DNA from: Takakia lepidozioides | Taxonomy: Eukaryota; Streptophyta; Takakiopsida; Takakiales; Takakiaceae | Direction of reading: 5' to 3' | Length of the DNA stretch: 64,000 nt | Assembly: GCA_030704615.1 (NCBI GenBank) | Contig: CM060733.1 | Span: 54,186,001-54,250,000 of the forward strand | Shown here: positions 32,189-43,704 of the stretch, one piece after another | How positions within the stretch are numbered: the stretch's first letter is position 1 | How the letters are laid out: every line of letters starts with the position of its first letter | The notes under the pieces: model-generated | What the model was told of the DNA's origin: nothing | Seen by the model: only the letters and a program-made list of their open reading frames with translations | Database searches by the model: none | Position numbers and translations under genes: made by a program

Positions 32189-34737
32189 CTACTCTGTCAA
32201 TTTGTGGCCACTGTATACGCCACTGGGGTCGGCATTATTTACAATCCATGGATGTGTAAGCACTTTATGGAGAGGCAATCGTTGAGCAGAGTCTTTCACC
32301 AAGAGCTGCACACATCGAATCAATTTCATGTCACTTAGACTCGCTGATATTGCTGAAATCGCTGCGAACGTGATACTGCAACAGCAAAATCAAGTGCACG
32401 CAGAGTCCACAGACGAGTGAAAGAATTTCGGGGCAGCAAATTACCTGAGTGATAAGATCTCGGGCTGATGAAGAAATCACAGGCTTTGATGGAAATCTCA
32501 GATCAACACGAACAATACTGCATAAGGAAGCCAGTTAGATCAACAGACTCTGCTTAAAGAAATTGAACCAAGGCACCATCAAGTATCGGATTCAATTAAG
32601 AGCTTTAACTGACGAGTACTGATATATCATCATAGTGTGTTTCATAAGTTGGAAGGATTATATTAGGGACAGAACGGGAGCTAGGTATTACCGCTTGTAA
32701 GTGTCAGAATGCTTCTTCGCTTCAAAAGGTGGGGTGCCATACAAGAACTCAAAGCAAAGAATGCCCAAGCTCCACACGTCGACGCCGGCATCATGTTCCT
32801 TACCCTCAACTGCCGCACAGAACAGAGTAGGTAGCAGTCTGATAAGGACATGAGCGTTGAAGATCAGAAACTTAAAACAAGGGTGAGGTGCATACCCATC
32901 TCTGGAGGGAGATAATCCAATGTTCCACAGAGAGTCCTGCGTCTGTTGGAAGTATGTACGGACCACCCAAAGTCGGCTATTTTCAGCTCACCCTGCTCGC
33001 CAAACAGAATCTTTATTAGAACGACAGCACTGTGGCCGTTAGAGTAGAACTGAAATTGGACATAGATAAGCGTACTCGGAATACACGGAAAATGAGAGAT
33101 CTGATTACCTTCAGTCCTATCAGTAGATTCTCGGGCTTGATGTCACGGTGAATGACATGCTTCTCATGGCAATACATCAGAGCGCGGGCAAGGGAGGCAA
33201 TATACTGCACAATAAGACATGGCATTTAGATCGGCAGCCTAATACTTTTTTCTTCCCATATTGGGTGTTCTGGCATAGGGTTGATCTCAAGAGAGACCAG
33301 CCGCTCCCCTACAGAAGTAAAATCCATATATTCCCACCTGGAAGTGAATTTTATCAAATTTACACAAGAGCAATAGGGTTAGGAAGCGTCAGGTTCATAA
33401 AAAAGAGATCTAGGGTCTTCAGCATAGAGAGTCATCGGTTTCATATTTGAGGTCCAAACAGATTGAGACGGGAGGATGGACATAATCATACCGTGGCTGC
33501 TCTCCTTTCACTGAAGACTTTGCACCTTTGAAGCTCCTTGTACAGCTCACCTTTCGCAGCATACTCAAGAATCAGATAAACTCTTGACTGTCAACGAAAC
33601 AGTGAATAAGACACTGTTAGAAATGCTGCCCACGATGTAGCTCATGCAAGCACTGAAATTTCACCAGATCCCATTGAAAGAAGCATCAGATATAGGACTT
33701 TTCCGCACAGTGAATTGTTGGAAGGGGAATCCAAAGATCTCATCATTTGCTTCCTATCACACACGGAAACTAGGAAGATATAACCATCACTTTACACTGA
33801 CTGGTATTCACGGCATGGAACATGGAATTCACAGCACACTGTGCATTTCAGTTCTGACCTGATCATAAAAGTACCCATATAGGCGAAGAATGTTAGGATG
33901 GCGAAGGTGGGATTGGATCTCAATCTCACGACGCAGTTGATGCTCAACTTGGGATTGCTGAAGCTGGTTCTTGAATAAAACCTTCAAAGCGACGACATAC
34001 TTGCTCTGCAAGCGCACATAATCGAGTTAATTTTCAAACATACCAGGGCATACCAATTGCAAAAACCAGCAGGAAACTGTGATTTGGAATGACACGAAAC
34101 TAAATACCACAACAAATTAATGCCGAGGTTTATGACCACTTCATAGGAGGACAAGCAACAGTTGTTTATAGGCTCACTGAGAGACGATCTCATGGACTAA
34201 AACAGCAATGATCAAATGTAAATGCACAAGACCTAAACAGGGAATTCAGAACAGATTGGCCAACATTTTCGTGGACTTATGCAGAGCTAGGGTTTGCACT
34301 GTAGCCGGGTTTGGATATCCGTTGACAATCAGCATATTACTTGCTATTGTGTGGGGCTAAATAACCAGGAAGGAAAAAGCACGGAGCGAACAGACGAGAG
34401 GAAACATTTCAGCTAAACTAGATAGGTGGAGCTTGTTCTGACAGAGGAGACAGACCCAGAGCACTCACCTGTTTCTCACGGGCAAGGTAGACATTCCCGA
34501 ACTTGCCCCTGCCGAGAGGCTTTCCAATGTCAAAGTCGGTCAACGACCATCGCTTCTCCCCTTTGTTCTCACCCTCGGGTGCTTGATTGTCCTGGCGCAC
34601 AAATTAGTGAACAAAAAGGTTAGGAACACCACATAGAAACCTCCATACCATGAGCATTGGCATCCGAGTCCGCTTAAGGTCATTGCAATGAGCATTATCA
34701 GAATGAGTTGAAATCTCACCTTGGCATCCGAACCCAT
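32189..34737 (-). CDS. AUR1: Aurora kinase, alpha type (AUR1/AUR2-like)
   Basis: Mitotic Ser/Thr kinase acting at spindle, cell plate and centromeres; it phosphorylates targets such as histone H3. Nine GT-AG exons join in phase: 34737-34720, 34591-34469, 34005-33859, 33587-33492, 33204-33109, 32992-32896, 32809-32692, 32517-32445 and 32305-32189, giving 294 aa, the length I recall for Arabidopsis AUR1. Visible motifs in order: Gly loop [12 protein letters not shown], Lys in VVALKVLF, helix [14 protein letters not shown], catalytic [23 protein letters not shown], activation loop [36 protein letters not shown], and C-terminal [14 protein letters not shown]. The N-terminal extension is short (about 25 residues), typical of alpha rather than beta Auroras. 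All key residues are present, so it looks functional. The symbol is by family resemblance. Confidence 0.95.
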
Positions 34738-36289
34738 CTCGATGATCCTCCCAGAGCCCGGTGTCGGCCTTTACCAGCTACACAGATTTCCACCCGACGA
34801 GCCAGCGATTACGAGTCGAGATCCCTACTGTTCCATTCTACTTTTTCGACTAATGCATATTTCGCACGCCCTACTCTCCTCACAGAGATCGATCGCCCTT
34901 CCTCACAATCCTTTCACTTCCCTCAACCTCCAACGCTGCCTTCGCACACCCTCCTCAAAACCCAAACCACATCCCTCCAACAAGCCCTCTCCTGTGATCA
35001 CCACCCACGAAATCCCACAGCATGCTCTCCCAATTCCGCTACTCCCCCCGCGCAAAACCACGAAGCGTAACCTGTCGATCCCTCAACTCAGAGACCAGAA
35101 ACACCTCCTCCGCATCACATCAGCAGCTCCGAAACAGAAACAGAACTTCGAAAAACCGGCTGAAAGATACCACAACGCTGCAACAGAAATGAAAAAAAAA
35201 AGAGTAACCCAAAAGGAAAATGAATCTCTACAAAGCTCTCTGAACTACCGTCGACTAAAGGCACACGAGTGAGAGCAGATGGGCAGCGAGCTCTACAAAC
35301 CTCGACAATGGCAGGCAATGCAGTCTGCGAGATTGAGGAAACACCCGCGTTCAAAAAATGGCGCTCTAACAGTCAACAGACTTCATCCACAAACGGTCTT
35401 CCAGGTTCATATTCTGTCATTTCATGGTCGGTTTTTGTAATGCCCAAGGTGTTGCTGTTTGTGGCATGTGACCCTCCTTGTGGATGCTTCAAGCTTGCAT
35501 CTACGATTCGAGAGCATCACGTATAGTGAGATCGTGTTCAAAACTGCTACAGTAATGTGAGAGCTGCAAGACCATGACGTATAGTAGGCATTGCGGGAAA
35601 ACCACAGACGCCATGTTCACAAGTTTGGGTGCCATTCCCGCCATCACCTGCAGCTTGCGTTTCGAATTGGTATGTCTTCTTTGAACTTCTTTTCAGTTTG
35701 AGATGATTTCTGCTTGTGCTTCAGTGATTCTGATTATGTTGAGGGACGTTGTTTTGTGAATGATGACGATGGAAAGACATGCATGTCTCGAAATAGCAAC
35801 AAGTACTGTTATGATTAGGGTTTCATGTCCTGCGATGGCCGTGGTTGTTAAGAGTTAAGACCCGTTGGGAGGATGTGCGGTTGAATTTTAGGGTCTACGT
35901 TTGATGTGCTTCCAGAAGGAAGGATTTGGGTTCATTGGGAGGGAGAATTCGTGTTTCATTCTTTGGTGTGTCGACCAAGGTGGTGTTCGCATTGGATTTA
36001 AAGAATGGCTGAAGCACCGTCACTTTAGTATCTGTTGGTCTTTGATTGCCTGCTGTAGTATGAGGAAACATGTGCTCTATCCTGTAACGTCAACAGCATG
36101 TGTGTGGGAGATAGCTAGTATCGTCCATCAAGGGTATGCTTGTTAGCTGCGAGGAGATCTGTCCAACTAACTCCTACTTGTGTCTTGCAGGTGTGTTCAA
36201 TGATATTGCCATGATGCTGGCGTTAGGAAGGGAGTGCATTAATCTGCAATCTCGCGGGGTTTACGACTTACACAAGAGGGTCCAGTACT
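34738..36289. promoter_or_regulatory. Upstream region of the Aurora gene and intergenic DNA
   Basis: Sequence next to 34737 is the probable promoter and 5' UTR of the minus-strand Aurora gene. It is C-rich on the plus strand, and long overlapping plus-strand frames at 34708-35272 lack domains and look like chance. From 35.3 to 36.2 kb nothing is recognised, though it may hold lost 5' exons of the lectin-kinase pseudogene. Confidence 0.4.
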
Positions 36290-38690
36290 TTGGGAATCTG
36301 GGACGAATAGTTCCAAAATTCTTGCGTGTCAGCTGATATTGCAACAATATGGTATCCTTGTGCTCCATGACATGAATTCCAGTAAGGTTTACTGGAATAG
36401 TAGCAAAGCTGGACCACAAGATCACAGTCCTGTGAGTTGGGTCCTCAAGGTAAATCCAGAGAATGGAAATTTGAGTATCAGTGACATTGCGAACTCAAGC
36501 AATATCCTGTGGACAAACTCGGCAAACATAATTCACAGCCAAGTGACTCCCGTCGCGGCCCGGAGCCAAGTGAAGTTGACGGCCTCTAGTATAGATTGTG
36601 GTTGGGGTGGTCGGAGGAGCTTCTGTTATGGCCGTGGCTGCCTTAGGGTTGCACTTCTATGCACGAAAAAGTAAGCCTATTTCTATCCCCAGAATCCATC
36701 ATAGATTTTGTATTTGGCCTACGAGTCGCGTGCTGCAAATATTTGCATGGCGAGGTTCCTGCACATGATGATTGTATATGTAGTGATGCTGAAGTTTGTG
36801 CTTAATTATGAATCAGAATTTCTTGACCCAGCCGACAAGGCATTCCAGGAGTGACTGGGGGCCAACGGTGGGAATTCGCAAGTACTAACGCAGGAGAAGA
36901 TCAAGCTGACAACAACTACTCTAACCTGATAGGACGCGGGGGCTTTGGGGATGTGTTTTACGGCAAGTTGCCAGACCTGCAAGAGGTGGCGCCCAAAGTT
37001 TTGTCAGGGAACTCCCATCAAAGCAAGTATGAGTTCTACAATGAGGTCTGAGTTGGCTTTTTTCAACGAAACATTGCAAGTCTAATCACTTTTGTTCAAT
37101 GATCAGAGTAAGGTCCTTCTAGTTTAAAAGCCTCACAGCCGTACATTACCAGGCAGTGAGTGAATTATGTTAGCTTTCTAACATGGCTCGATGGTGTGAT
37201 GGGTGTGCAGATTGAGCTGCTGTCCAAGGTACATCGTTAGTACTTGGTTGCTCTTTTAGGGTACAGCTGCACATGCAAGCGTCAGATATTGGTCTGCGAA
37301 TACATATGGGTGGAGGAGACCTTCGACACCGACTGCAAGGTTCATGCCAACATCTATCTTACAACTGCTGGATTGTGTTCTCTAAGACAACTTATGCCCC
37401 CAGACGAATTTAATGGATTCCATTGAAATCATATTGATGACTCATTACACCTTGGTCTGCACGAAAGGGTGGTGCAGGGAATCCCTTAAGCCGGCGACAG
37501 AGGACAAGTATGATTCTTCAAGTTGCAGAAGGTATCTTGGAGTTTGAATCCTGTAACCACTTATGAAATAGTACACGTGAGGTGTTATCATTTTAGCAAC
37601 TTATTCTTGCTCAGGCATGACCAGTGATCATGTGCAAGTTTCCAATGATCTTCGTTCGTACGTTTAATCATTGACCTGCTCCTGGCTTTGGTGCAGGGCT
37701 TGAGTACCAGCTTCATGACAAATGATCGCCCCCAATCATCCATCGTGACGTCAAGAGCACCAACATTCTAGTCACAAACAAGTTGGTTGCCAAGGTGGCG
37801 GATTTCAGGCTGTCTAGACTGAAAGCCATTGGGCAGGAAGACGCCACCCATATCACGACAGTGCTGAAAGGAACTCCGGGATATCTCGATCCAGAGTAAG
37901 ATCAATCCCTTTCCACATCTCGAAGGCACCATCATGCTAATGAATTTCAGTGCCTTAATGTTCTTGTTTTCTACATAGCATCAAGTCTGTGCAACATTTA
38001 CAAACAGCTTGCAGATGAATGATGCTGATTTTTTCACATGGTGTTTTTTCAAATGGGTTGCAGGTATCACGAAACAGGGATGCTGACAGAGAAGAGTGAT
38101 GTGTACGCGTTTGGAATTGTGCTGATGGAAATCCTGACAGGACGTACTACCCATTATAGGAGAACATCATATATATATCTATATATGTATATATAGCTCA
38201 AAGGGTATGATATGCGAGAGCTGAACAATTGCATTGAACTGATTAATTGTTATGCATGGGCATCTGTAAGTAAGTGATGCAGTTTTGCTGGTTTTTTAGT
38301 TACAGGAGTACAACATCTACATCTTGGGATGGGGTCGCTTAATGAGTATGGTGGTGTTGTAATGCAGGTTGCTAACGCTTGGAGACTGGAATACCAGATC
38401 CAAGTATGGGATTGGATTATGATACAGAAGAACTTGAGAACCTGGTGGAGCTGGTGCTGTGGTACTTGAGGAGAATCAGTGTAGAGAGGCCACTTATGCG
38501 TCAGATTTTGCGAAGGCTCCATGATCTAGGGTTGGCCTCATCTGATCCGTCTCAACCTCAAATCGACGTGGGTGAGGAAAGTCAAATGACAATACCACAC
38601 CCGTCAGTAGCAAGATTTGACCCCAGAATCATCTGGGTGGCACTCAGTGCACTTAACCAAGCTATGGACTGGTGGTGACCCCTTCATAGT
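36290..38690 (+). pseudogene. Bulb-lectin receptor-like kinase pseudogene, copy 1
   Basis: The family is plasma-membrane receptor kinases with a mannose-binding-type lectin ectodomain. Lectin-like part at 36290-36540: VLKVNPENGNLSISD and SSNILWTNSAN. The transmembrane segment (about 36590-36670, ending LGLHFYARK) needs a frameshift after the lectin part. Kinase exons follow: GRGGFGDVFYGKL with VAPKVLS at 36920-37050, LLGYSC at about 37255, [15 protein letters not shown] at 37730-37790, GTPGYLDPE at about 37875, LTEKSDVYAFGIVLMEILTG at 38090-38140, ERPLMRQ at about 38490. The DFG motif reads DFR, several stops occur (for example in VHR*YLV) and the 3' end runs into a SINE. It is clearly dead. 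Its intron-exon layout matches the copy at 47.1-50.2 kb. Confidence 0.85.
38600..38690 (-). mobile_element. SINE family 2 fragment fused to the kinase pseudogene 3' end
   Basis: AGATTTGACCCCAGAATCAT then CTGGGTGGCAC and TCAGTGCACTTA match 42495-42540 and 55052-55098. On the minus strand this is the B box and middle of the tRNA-like head. The pseudogene's last frame reads through it (ARFDPRIIWVA) to a stop at 38678. Confidence 0.8.
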
Positions 38691-40113
38691 GAGAGGAGAA
38701 AACTGGGGCTTCGCGTTGCTCCGCACTACTAGCTACGAATTCTGAGAATTACGTTCAATTTGCACAGAAAGGGCGGGTCATCCCCAGCGTTCCATACAGA
38801 CATCCCATATTTCTTTGGAAGAAGAATGGCGGAGTGTTGCCGAAGCTATCATGTCACGTATTTGCTTTTCATTGTCTGATGCAGCTACCCCTATCTGTGC
38901 CCAAGAAGTAAGGGGGTGGAGAATTTCCAGGATGTGAAGAAAGAAACCAAGGAAAGCACTTCCCTGTCTTCCACCCTCATATGTTTTTGAGCAGGGAGCC
39001 ACTTCACACTCTCTACTACACATGTTGGAGATTGCTATCTATGAAATGATGCAATGAATGCGTAAAGCTGGAGATTTGCAAAACATGGTTTTTTTAGCAG
39101 GTAATGTGCTACTTGCATATCCTCTAGACGGAGAGAATGTACTCCCGAGACATTGTTACCTTAAGACTTGGCCACAGACATGAACAGTTCGGGTAAGAAA
39201 AGAGATGAAATGAAATTTCCCTCTTGGATTCAGAGGCATACAAACACTCTTTTATAGAAACTAGCAACACTCCTGCAAGATTGAGACGGAAGTGTTGGAA
39301 TTTGCATGAATGCCTTAAACGTGCAGAGCCCTTTTCAGTCGTCCTGCCTTACACAGCATCTTCACATCCCTGGTAGTGCCAGATGAGTTCTGTTTACCCC
39401 CTCTCTTTGTTTCTCTTTCGAGTGCAGTGGCGATACCCCTGCAGCCAGTCTGATTGTCCAACAAGTGACTGTGCCTGATTCAACCTTGTCATCCCGAGTC
39501 ATGAACTATTTTTTACAAACCATACACTCCAACATAGATAATGTCTCAAAGCTCCTTGAATATAGCCTATCTTCATTAGGACAGGCTTCCTGGTACATAG
39601 CAATGGAGTTACTAAACTACAGTAGTCATCTTTAAGACTGTACAATCTCTATCTGTTCAGGTTTGACCCTTGGATGATCATCCATCTTTCCCCTTTTCCA
39701 GAGCTCCCAAGCTTGCACATGCATTGCATCAAATGTTTATTACACACACAACATTAAGGTCAAGATTAATCAGAAATGCAGTCTGTCGCACCTAGCATTT
39801 GACTCCATCTCTTATCTGATGGGTGTCGCAACTAGCACATCTTCCCACAATACTTCTGGACTACTATATTTCCCACAGGTTCATCTGCCTCCAAATTAAA
39901 TTGCCAGGATATTTAACCAAAGACTGTTTATTGAGTTTAAATTGATATAAGACAACCAACAAAGGCTGGCTGCAAGTTACATAAATCTAATATCAGGCTG
40001 GTAATCTTGATTCCCACTTTTTTGGCCGACACCAACAAATACACATTGGACACATATGGAATTGATAGACGAGACCATCACCCTGCCAGTACAGTGTTCA
40101 GAGAGACAGAGAC
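38691..40113. other. Intergenic / lost 3' part of the beta-galactosidase remnant
   Basis: No gene recognised. The next beta-galactosidase exon (IENEYG active-site region) would be expected here on the minus strand, but I do not find it. Confidence 0.45.
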
Positions 40114-41460
40114 CTGAGCCAAGATGATAGGGCCCCCTTGCCAAGCAAAAAAATGTCGTTCCTTCATCAGGTCCACAATAATTTTCACAAAACCCTCCAT
40201 TGCGTCCTGTAGCCAGCTAAGACAAGCAAGCGGCTGCTGAGGTATACGAACTGCCTAACTTGCAATGCCTTCCCCTCTGCTGAAGGGGTCAGCATGTTTA
40301 CAAGCTAGCTCTGATTCGCACTGCAAATGTGCAGCATTTAGAGCTGATGTAAAGAAAATCTGTGTTCACAACAGACCAAGCAAGAGTACCAACTTTGTTT
40401 TGATACGGCATCTCATTCCATGTGAGAAACACTGGGCAGGAGATCACATCATTGACCTTAAGCAGCTGCCTCCTAAGACTGAGATACACACTCACAGTAT
40501 TTTCATAAGGTGTGTGCACAAAGCTCTCTCATCCACTCTCATTTGAGAAACCGCTGCGTTCCTAGAGTGCATTAAACAACCCTGGTAAGTCTACTTTTAT
40601 TTCTCAAGGCTCAACTTAACAAGGGACGTTTGCATTGTACTACCCATCACCTTCAATTGCAGGCAGATCCAGCTGGAATCAAGTCCTGCTTCTCTCTTTA
40701 TTAGTACCCCTCTCAATCTACAGACTACTGATTTGAAAAGAGTGCGACCAGGCAAGTAATTCTTATCCTTTTTCTCAGTACCACAAAATAATCCATGTGG
40801 AGGCATCACATCATGCAAGCCTTCATATATATGAGAAGCACGTGCTTGAGCCTGCTGGCTGATACTAGGCGCAAATAAGCCTCCAAATCCTTTCAGACTC
40901 AAACTCACCTTGAAGGGTTGATTGTCAGTGCGGAACACAATTCCGGGAACATCACGCAACCACACTGGAAAGCCCCTGCACCCAACCATTTCATTCATGC
41001 CACGTCTTCATTTCCTAACCATGCAACTTGCAACCAAATTACCTCATGCAGAAACAACAAAACAACTGTGATACATAAGGAAACAGCCAAGTTTGAGACA
41101 CGGCAGCCCAGAGGAGAGAGGGACAGAAGGATGGAGAAAAACTTGCAACCAAATAACCTCATGCAGAAACAACAAAACAACTGTGCTACAAAAGGAAACA
41201 GCCAAGTTTGAGACACGGCAGCCCAGAGGAGAGAGGGACAGAAGGATGGAGAAAAGGGAAACCACAGTATGGCACAAAGGACATATCTAAGAAATACAAT
41301 AGGATGAGAAGAAGTATAAAGACAGTATAAATTTAGGCATTGTCTACCCAAAATTCCAATCTGCACATGCATAAGGGCCGATTCGCAAATTGAGATAGAG
41401 GCCGGCTTCCTCCACCAGCTTCACAAACTTGGGCAGATCGTATCTTCCCGCAAAGTTATA
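40114..41460 (-). pseudogene. GH35 beta-galactosidase remnant, three exons
   Basis: Plant GH35 enzymes remove beta-galactosyl residues from cell-wall polysaccharides in the apoplast. Three consecutive exons remain with canonical splice sites and matching phases: 41460-41348 ([33 protein letters not shown]), 40975-40909 (GFPVWLRDVPGIVFRTDNQP) and 40206-40114 (FVKIIVDLMKERHFFAWQGG, then PIILAQ). These are contiguous in the normal family. The usual CAEWNFG reads CADWNFG, changing a conserved Glu near the active site. The next exon, with the catalytic IENEYG, and the upstream exons are absent; a PPR fragment lies on the 5' side. It is almost certainly a truncated duplicate. A 115-bp tandem duplication lies in its first intron. 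Confidence 0.88.
41025..41254. repeat. Tandem duplication, two copies of 115 bp
   Basis: 41025-41139 and 41140-41254 are nearly identical (AACTTGCAACCAAAT... through GAAGGATGGAGAAA), with two substitutions noticed by eye. Both lie inside the first intron of the GH35 remnant. Confidence 0.95.
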
Positions 41461-41584
41461 CTGTGCACCCACCCACATGAAGGCGAACATGAAAGCCACA
41501 CTTGGTCCAACCTCTCACCACCCAAACCCATTTTCACTCAATTGCTGCAGGTAAACAAGCAATCACGAGAAAGAGGGAAGAACC

Positions 41585-42131
41585 AGACCATGCGCTGCTG
41601 AGGCTCATGTCCGCTCCAGAATACATAAGTTTGTATCACGTCTGCTCGCTTCACACCTTCGCACATCATTTGCTCATAGGTCTCCAAAGCCTCCATCCTG
41701 CGCCCTTGCTATGCATATCCTGCAATCATCGCACTCCACGACACCACATCTCGTTCAGCCATACTGTCGAACACTCCCTTCATACATGTCCACGAGGGTA
41801 TTGTTCAGAATGACATTGGTACAATTGCAGCTCTGACAATGTCACCATGCACCTCTTCGCCCTTTTCCAGAGCTGACAGGCTTGCACACGCATTGCAAAT
41901 GCACACAAACGTGTTGTGGTCGGGCGTCACCCCTTCCCCCATCATTTGATCATAGGTCTCCAAGGCCTCCATACCACGCCCCTGCTGTGCATACCCTACA
42001 AGCATCGTGTTCGACGTTATCAAAGATCGTTGAGGCATTCTGTTGTCTCTGTTATCTGTGTTTTTCGAAACTTTCCTGTTGCCACATTGGCAGATGTCAA
42101 AATCACTCCAAAACCACCATAGATCCACCAA
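41585..42131 (-). pseudogene. PPR (PLS-type) protein fragment
   Basis: Pentatricopeptide repeat proteins bind organellar RNA in plants. The better part (42131-41805) has ITSNTMLVGYAQQGRGMEAL, ETYDQMMGEGVTPDHNTFVC and NACASLSALEKGEEVHGDIV, covering more than two repeat units. Downstream after frameshifts are LVDMYEG and then VFDSMAERDVVSWSAMIAGY followed by a stop and QGRRMEALETYEQMM. There is no start, no organelle-targeting peptide and no E/DYW end, so it is a decayed piece. It directly abuts the GH35 remnant. Confidence 0.88.
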
Positions 42132-42371
42132 CGAGCTAACTTCCAGACTTCAACATGAAAATTTAGGACGACTCTCATGCGGTGGACTCATGATCTGCAA
42201 ATGTCTCCCTCCGCGCTCAAGCACCCGGCGGGCGTTTTCGGGCATTTCGGGCAGGTTCCAAGGAAATTGACGACGACGATGACGTGTCTACGAAACGTGG
42301 CGACGATGACATGGTGATGATGACGAGACACTATGGCACCCTATTGCTGCTCTAGGCTAAACTAGCTTCTG

Positions 42372-42560
42372 ACCTTCCTAGCTAGAATAACCTCTTTCAC
42401 AATAATAACCTCTGTCATCGTGAAGGCTTTCCGATGCGACACCTGCGACACCTGCGCAAGGGGGGAAGGAGAGTACCACAACCATCAAGTAGCAGGATTT
42501 GACCCCAGAATCATCTGGGTGGCACGGTGCACTTACCAACTGAGCTACTGTCTACCGGTT
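42372..42560 (-). mobile_element. tRNA-derived SINE, family 2
   Basis: The minus strand reads CAGTAGCTCAGTTGGTAAGT, a textbook A box, then GGGGTCAAATCCTGC, a B box, followed by the body shared with 54.9 and 63.9 kb (GGTGTCGCATCGGAAAGCCT, then AATAACCTC). It is the clearest copy of the promoter region in the window. Confidence 0.8.
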
Positions 42561-43670
42561 TTATTTGGAGTTCTTGGATTTATTGCACGGGCGTACCACA
42601 TAGGTAACGAAATTCCTTGTCGCATAAGTAGCGACCTGCACGAATGGTGTAATTTTTATTTTAGAGAACAGGGACAGAGGTCCTGGTTTAAATTTTATTT
42701 GGACTTATCAAGGGGAAAAAAATTAAAACCCCCGGTTACACCATAAGGCACACACACCGCAATCAGTGAGATTTGAACCGGACCCCTCCAAGAGGGCGAA
42801 GAGAAACCAAGGGGATGAACCCTTTTGAACCAGCTAGTAGGAAAAATCTAGTGAGAAGCACATTGCATAGACATTCTAGAAGAGTCCAATGAAGCTTGCA
42901 ACACTGCCAAGCTAGAACAAACTTAATATATTACATAATTAAAATTAATTCATATATTAAAAATAATATTATGGAGTATTGAGTCATTTAACTGTGAAGT
43001 TGCACAATCCTATTCATGTAACGTCGAACTGTAAATCGAATGACGTACTTTGTATCATAAAATAATGAATATAAGATCAATTGATCAATAAATTGGTAGA
43101 GATATGACATAAATAGAACATTCAAGAAGATAATATACAAATGATAAGTAAACATCCATACCATGCTTAAAGTATAGTACTATGAACCAATGTATTGCAA
43201 GTTCCCAATTGTTGGATTGAAACGTTGAATAGAATTAGGTTGGACAAGGAAACATTGGAATTAAGTTTCAAAATATTTAGAGATCATTTATAAAGGTATG
43301 AATGACAAACTAATATTGTGTGGCCCCATTATCAATAAATATCGAGGGCTTCCATCCCTTTAAAAAAAAAAAAAAAAATGTGGAACAGTATACTATAGAT
43401 TCATCTATAAAATCTTTGAACCAAATATCCCACCCGATTCTTTTGTACCACAAAACTAGAAAAAAAATTAAATAAGTATCAAACATTGGAATTACGTTTT
43501 AGGGTATAGAGTTTGCTAGGGTACTAAACATACTTCTGTATGGATCACGTATGGATGGACAAGAAAACATGGGAAAGTCTACAGATGACTTGTCACATTT
43601 GAAATTTGTAAATGAAATATCCCCACAGTTCTATTGTATCCAATCTAAGACGAATGCGCATCAAACATTG
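42561..43670. other. AT-rich intergenic region with a further SINE-like fragment
   Basis: At 42700-42840 the minus strand has CCGGTTCAAATCT, a possible B box of another SINE. The rest is AT-rich, with a 17-A run near 43362-43378 and no gene. Confidence 0.45.
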
Positions 43671-43690
43671 GTTTAGGGTTTAGGGTTTAG
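43671..43690 (+). repeat. Short interstitial plant telomere-type repeat
   Basis: GTTTAGGGTTTAGGGTTTAG is nearly three units of TTTAGGG, the standard plant telomere repeat. It lies just before the piggyBac-like relic. Confidence 0.8.
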
Positions 43691-43704
43691 AAATGTGTAA
43701 ATGG

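Noticed and set aside
34708-35272. Long overlapping plus-strand frames (120 and 183 codons) upstream of the Aurora gene
   Set aside because: They overlap each other, have biased Pro/Ser/Thr composition from a C-rich promoter/UTR, and show no domain.
42540-42560. tRNA gene on the minus strand
   Set aside because: The A and B boxes are good, but the acceptor stem is absent and the sequence continues into a repeated SINE body.
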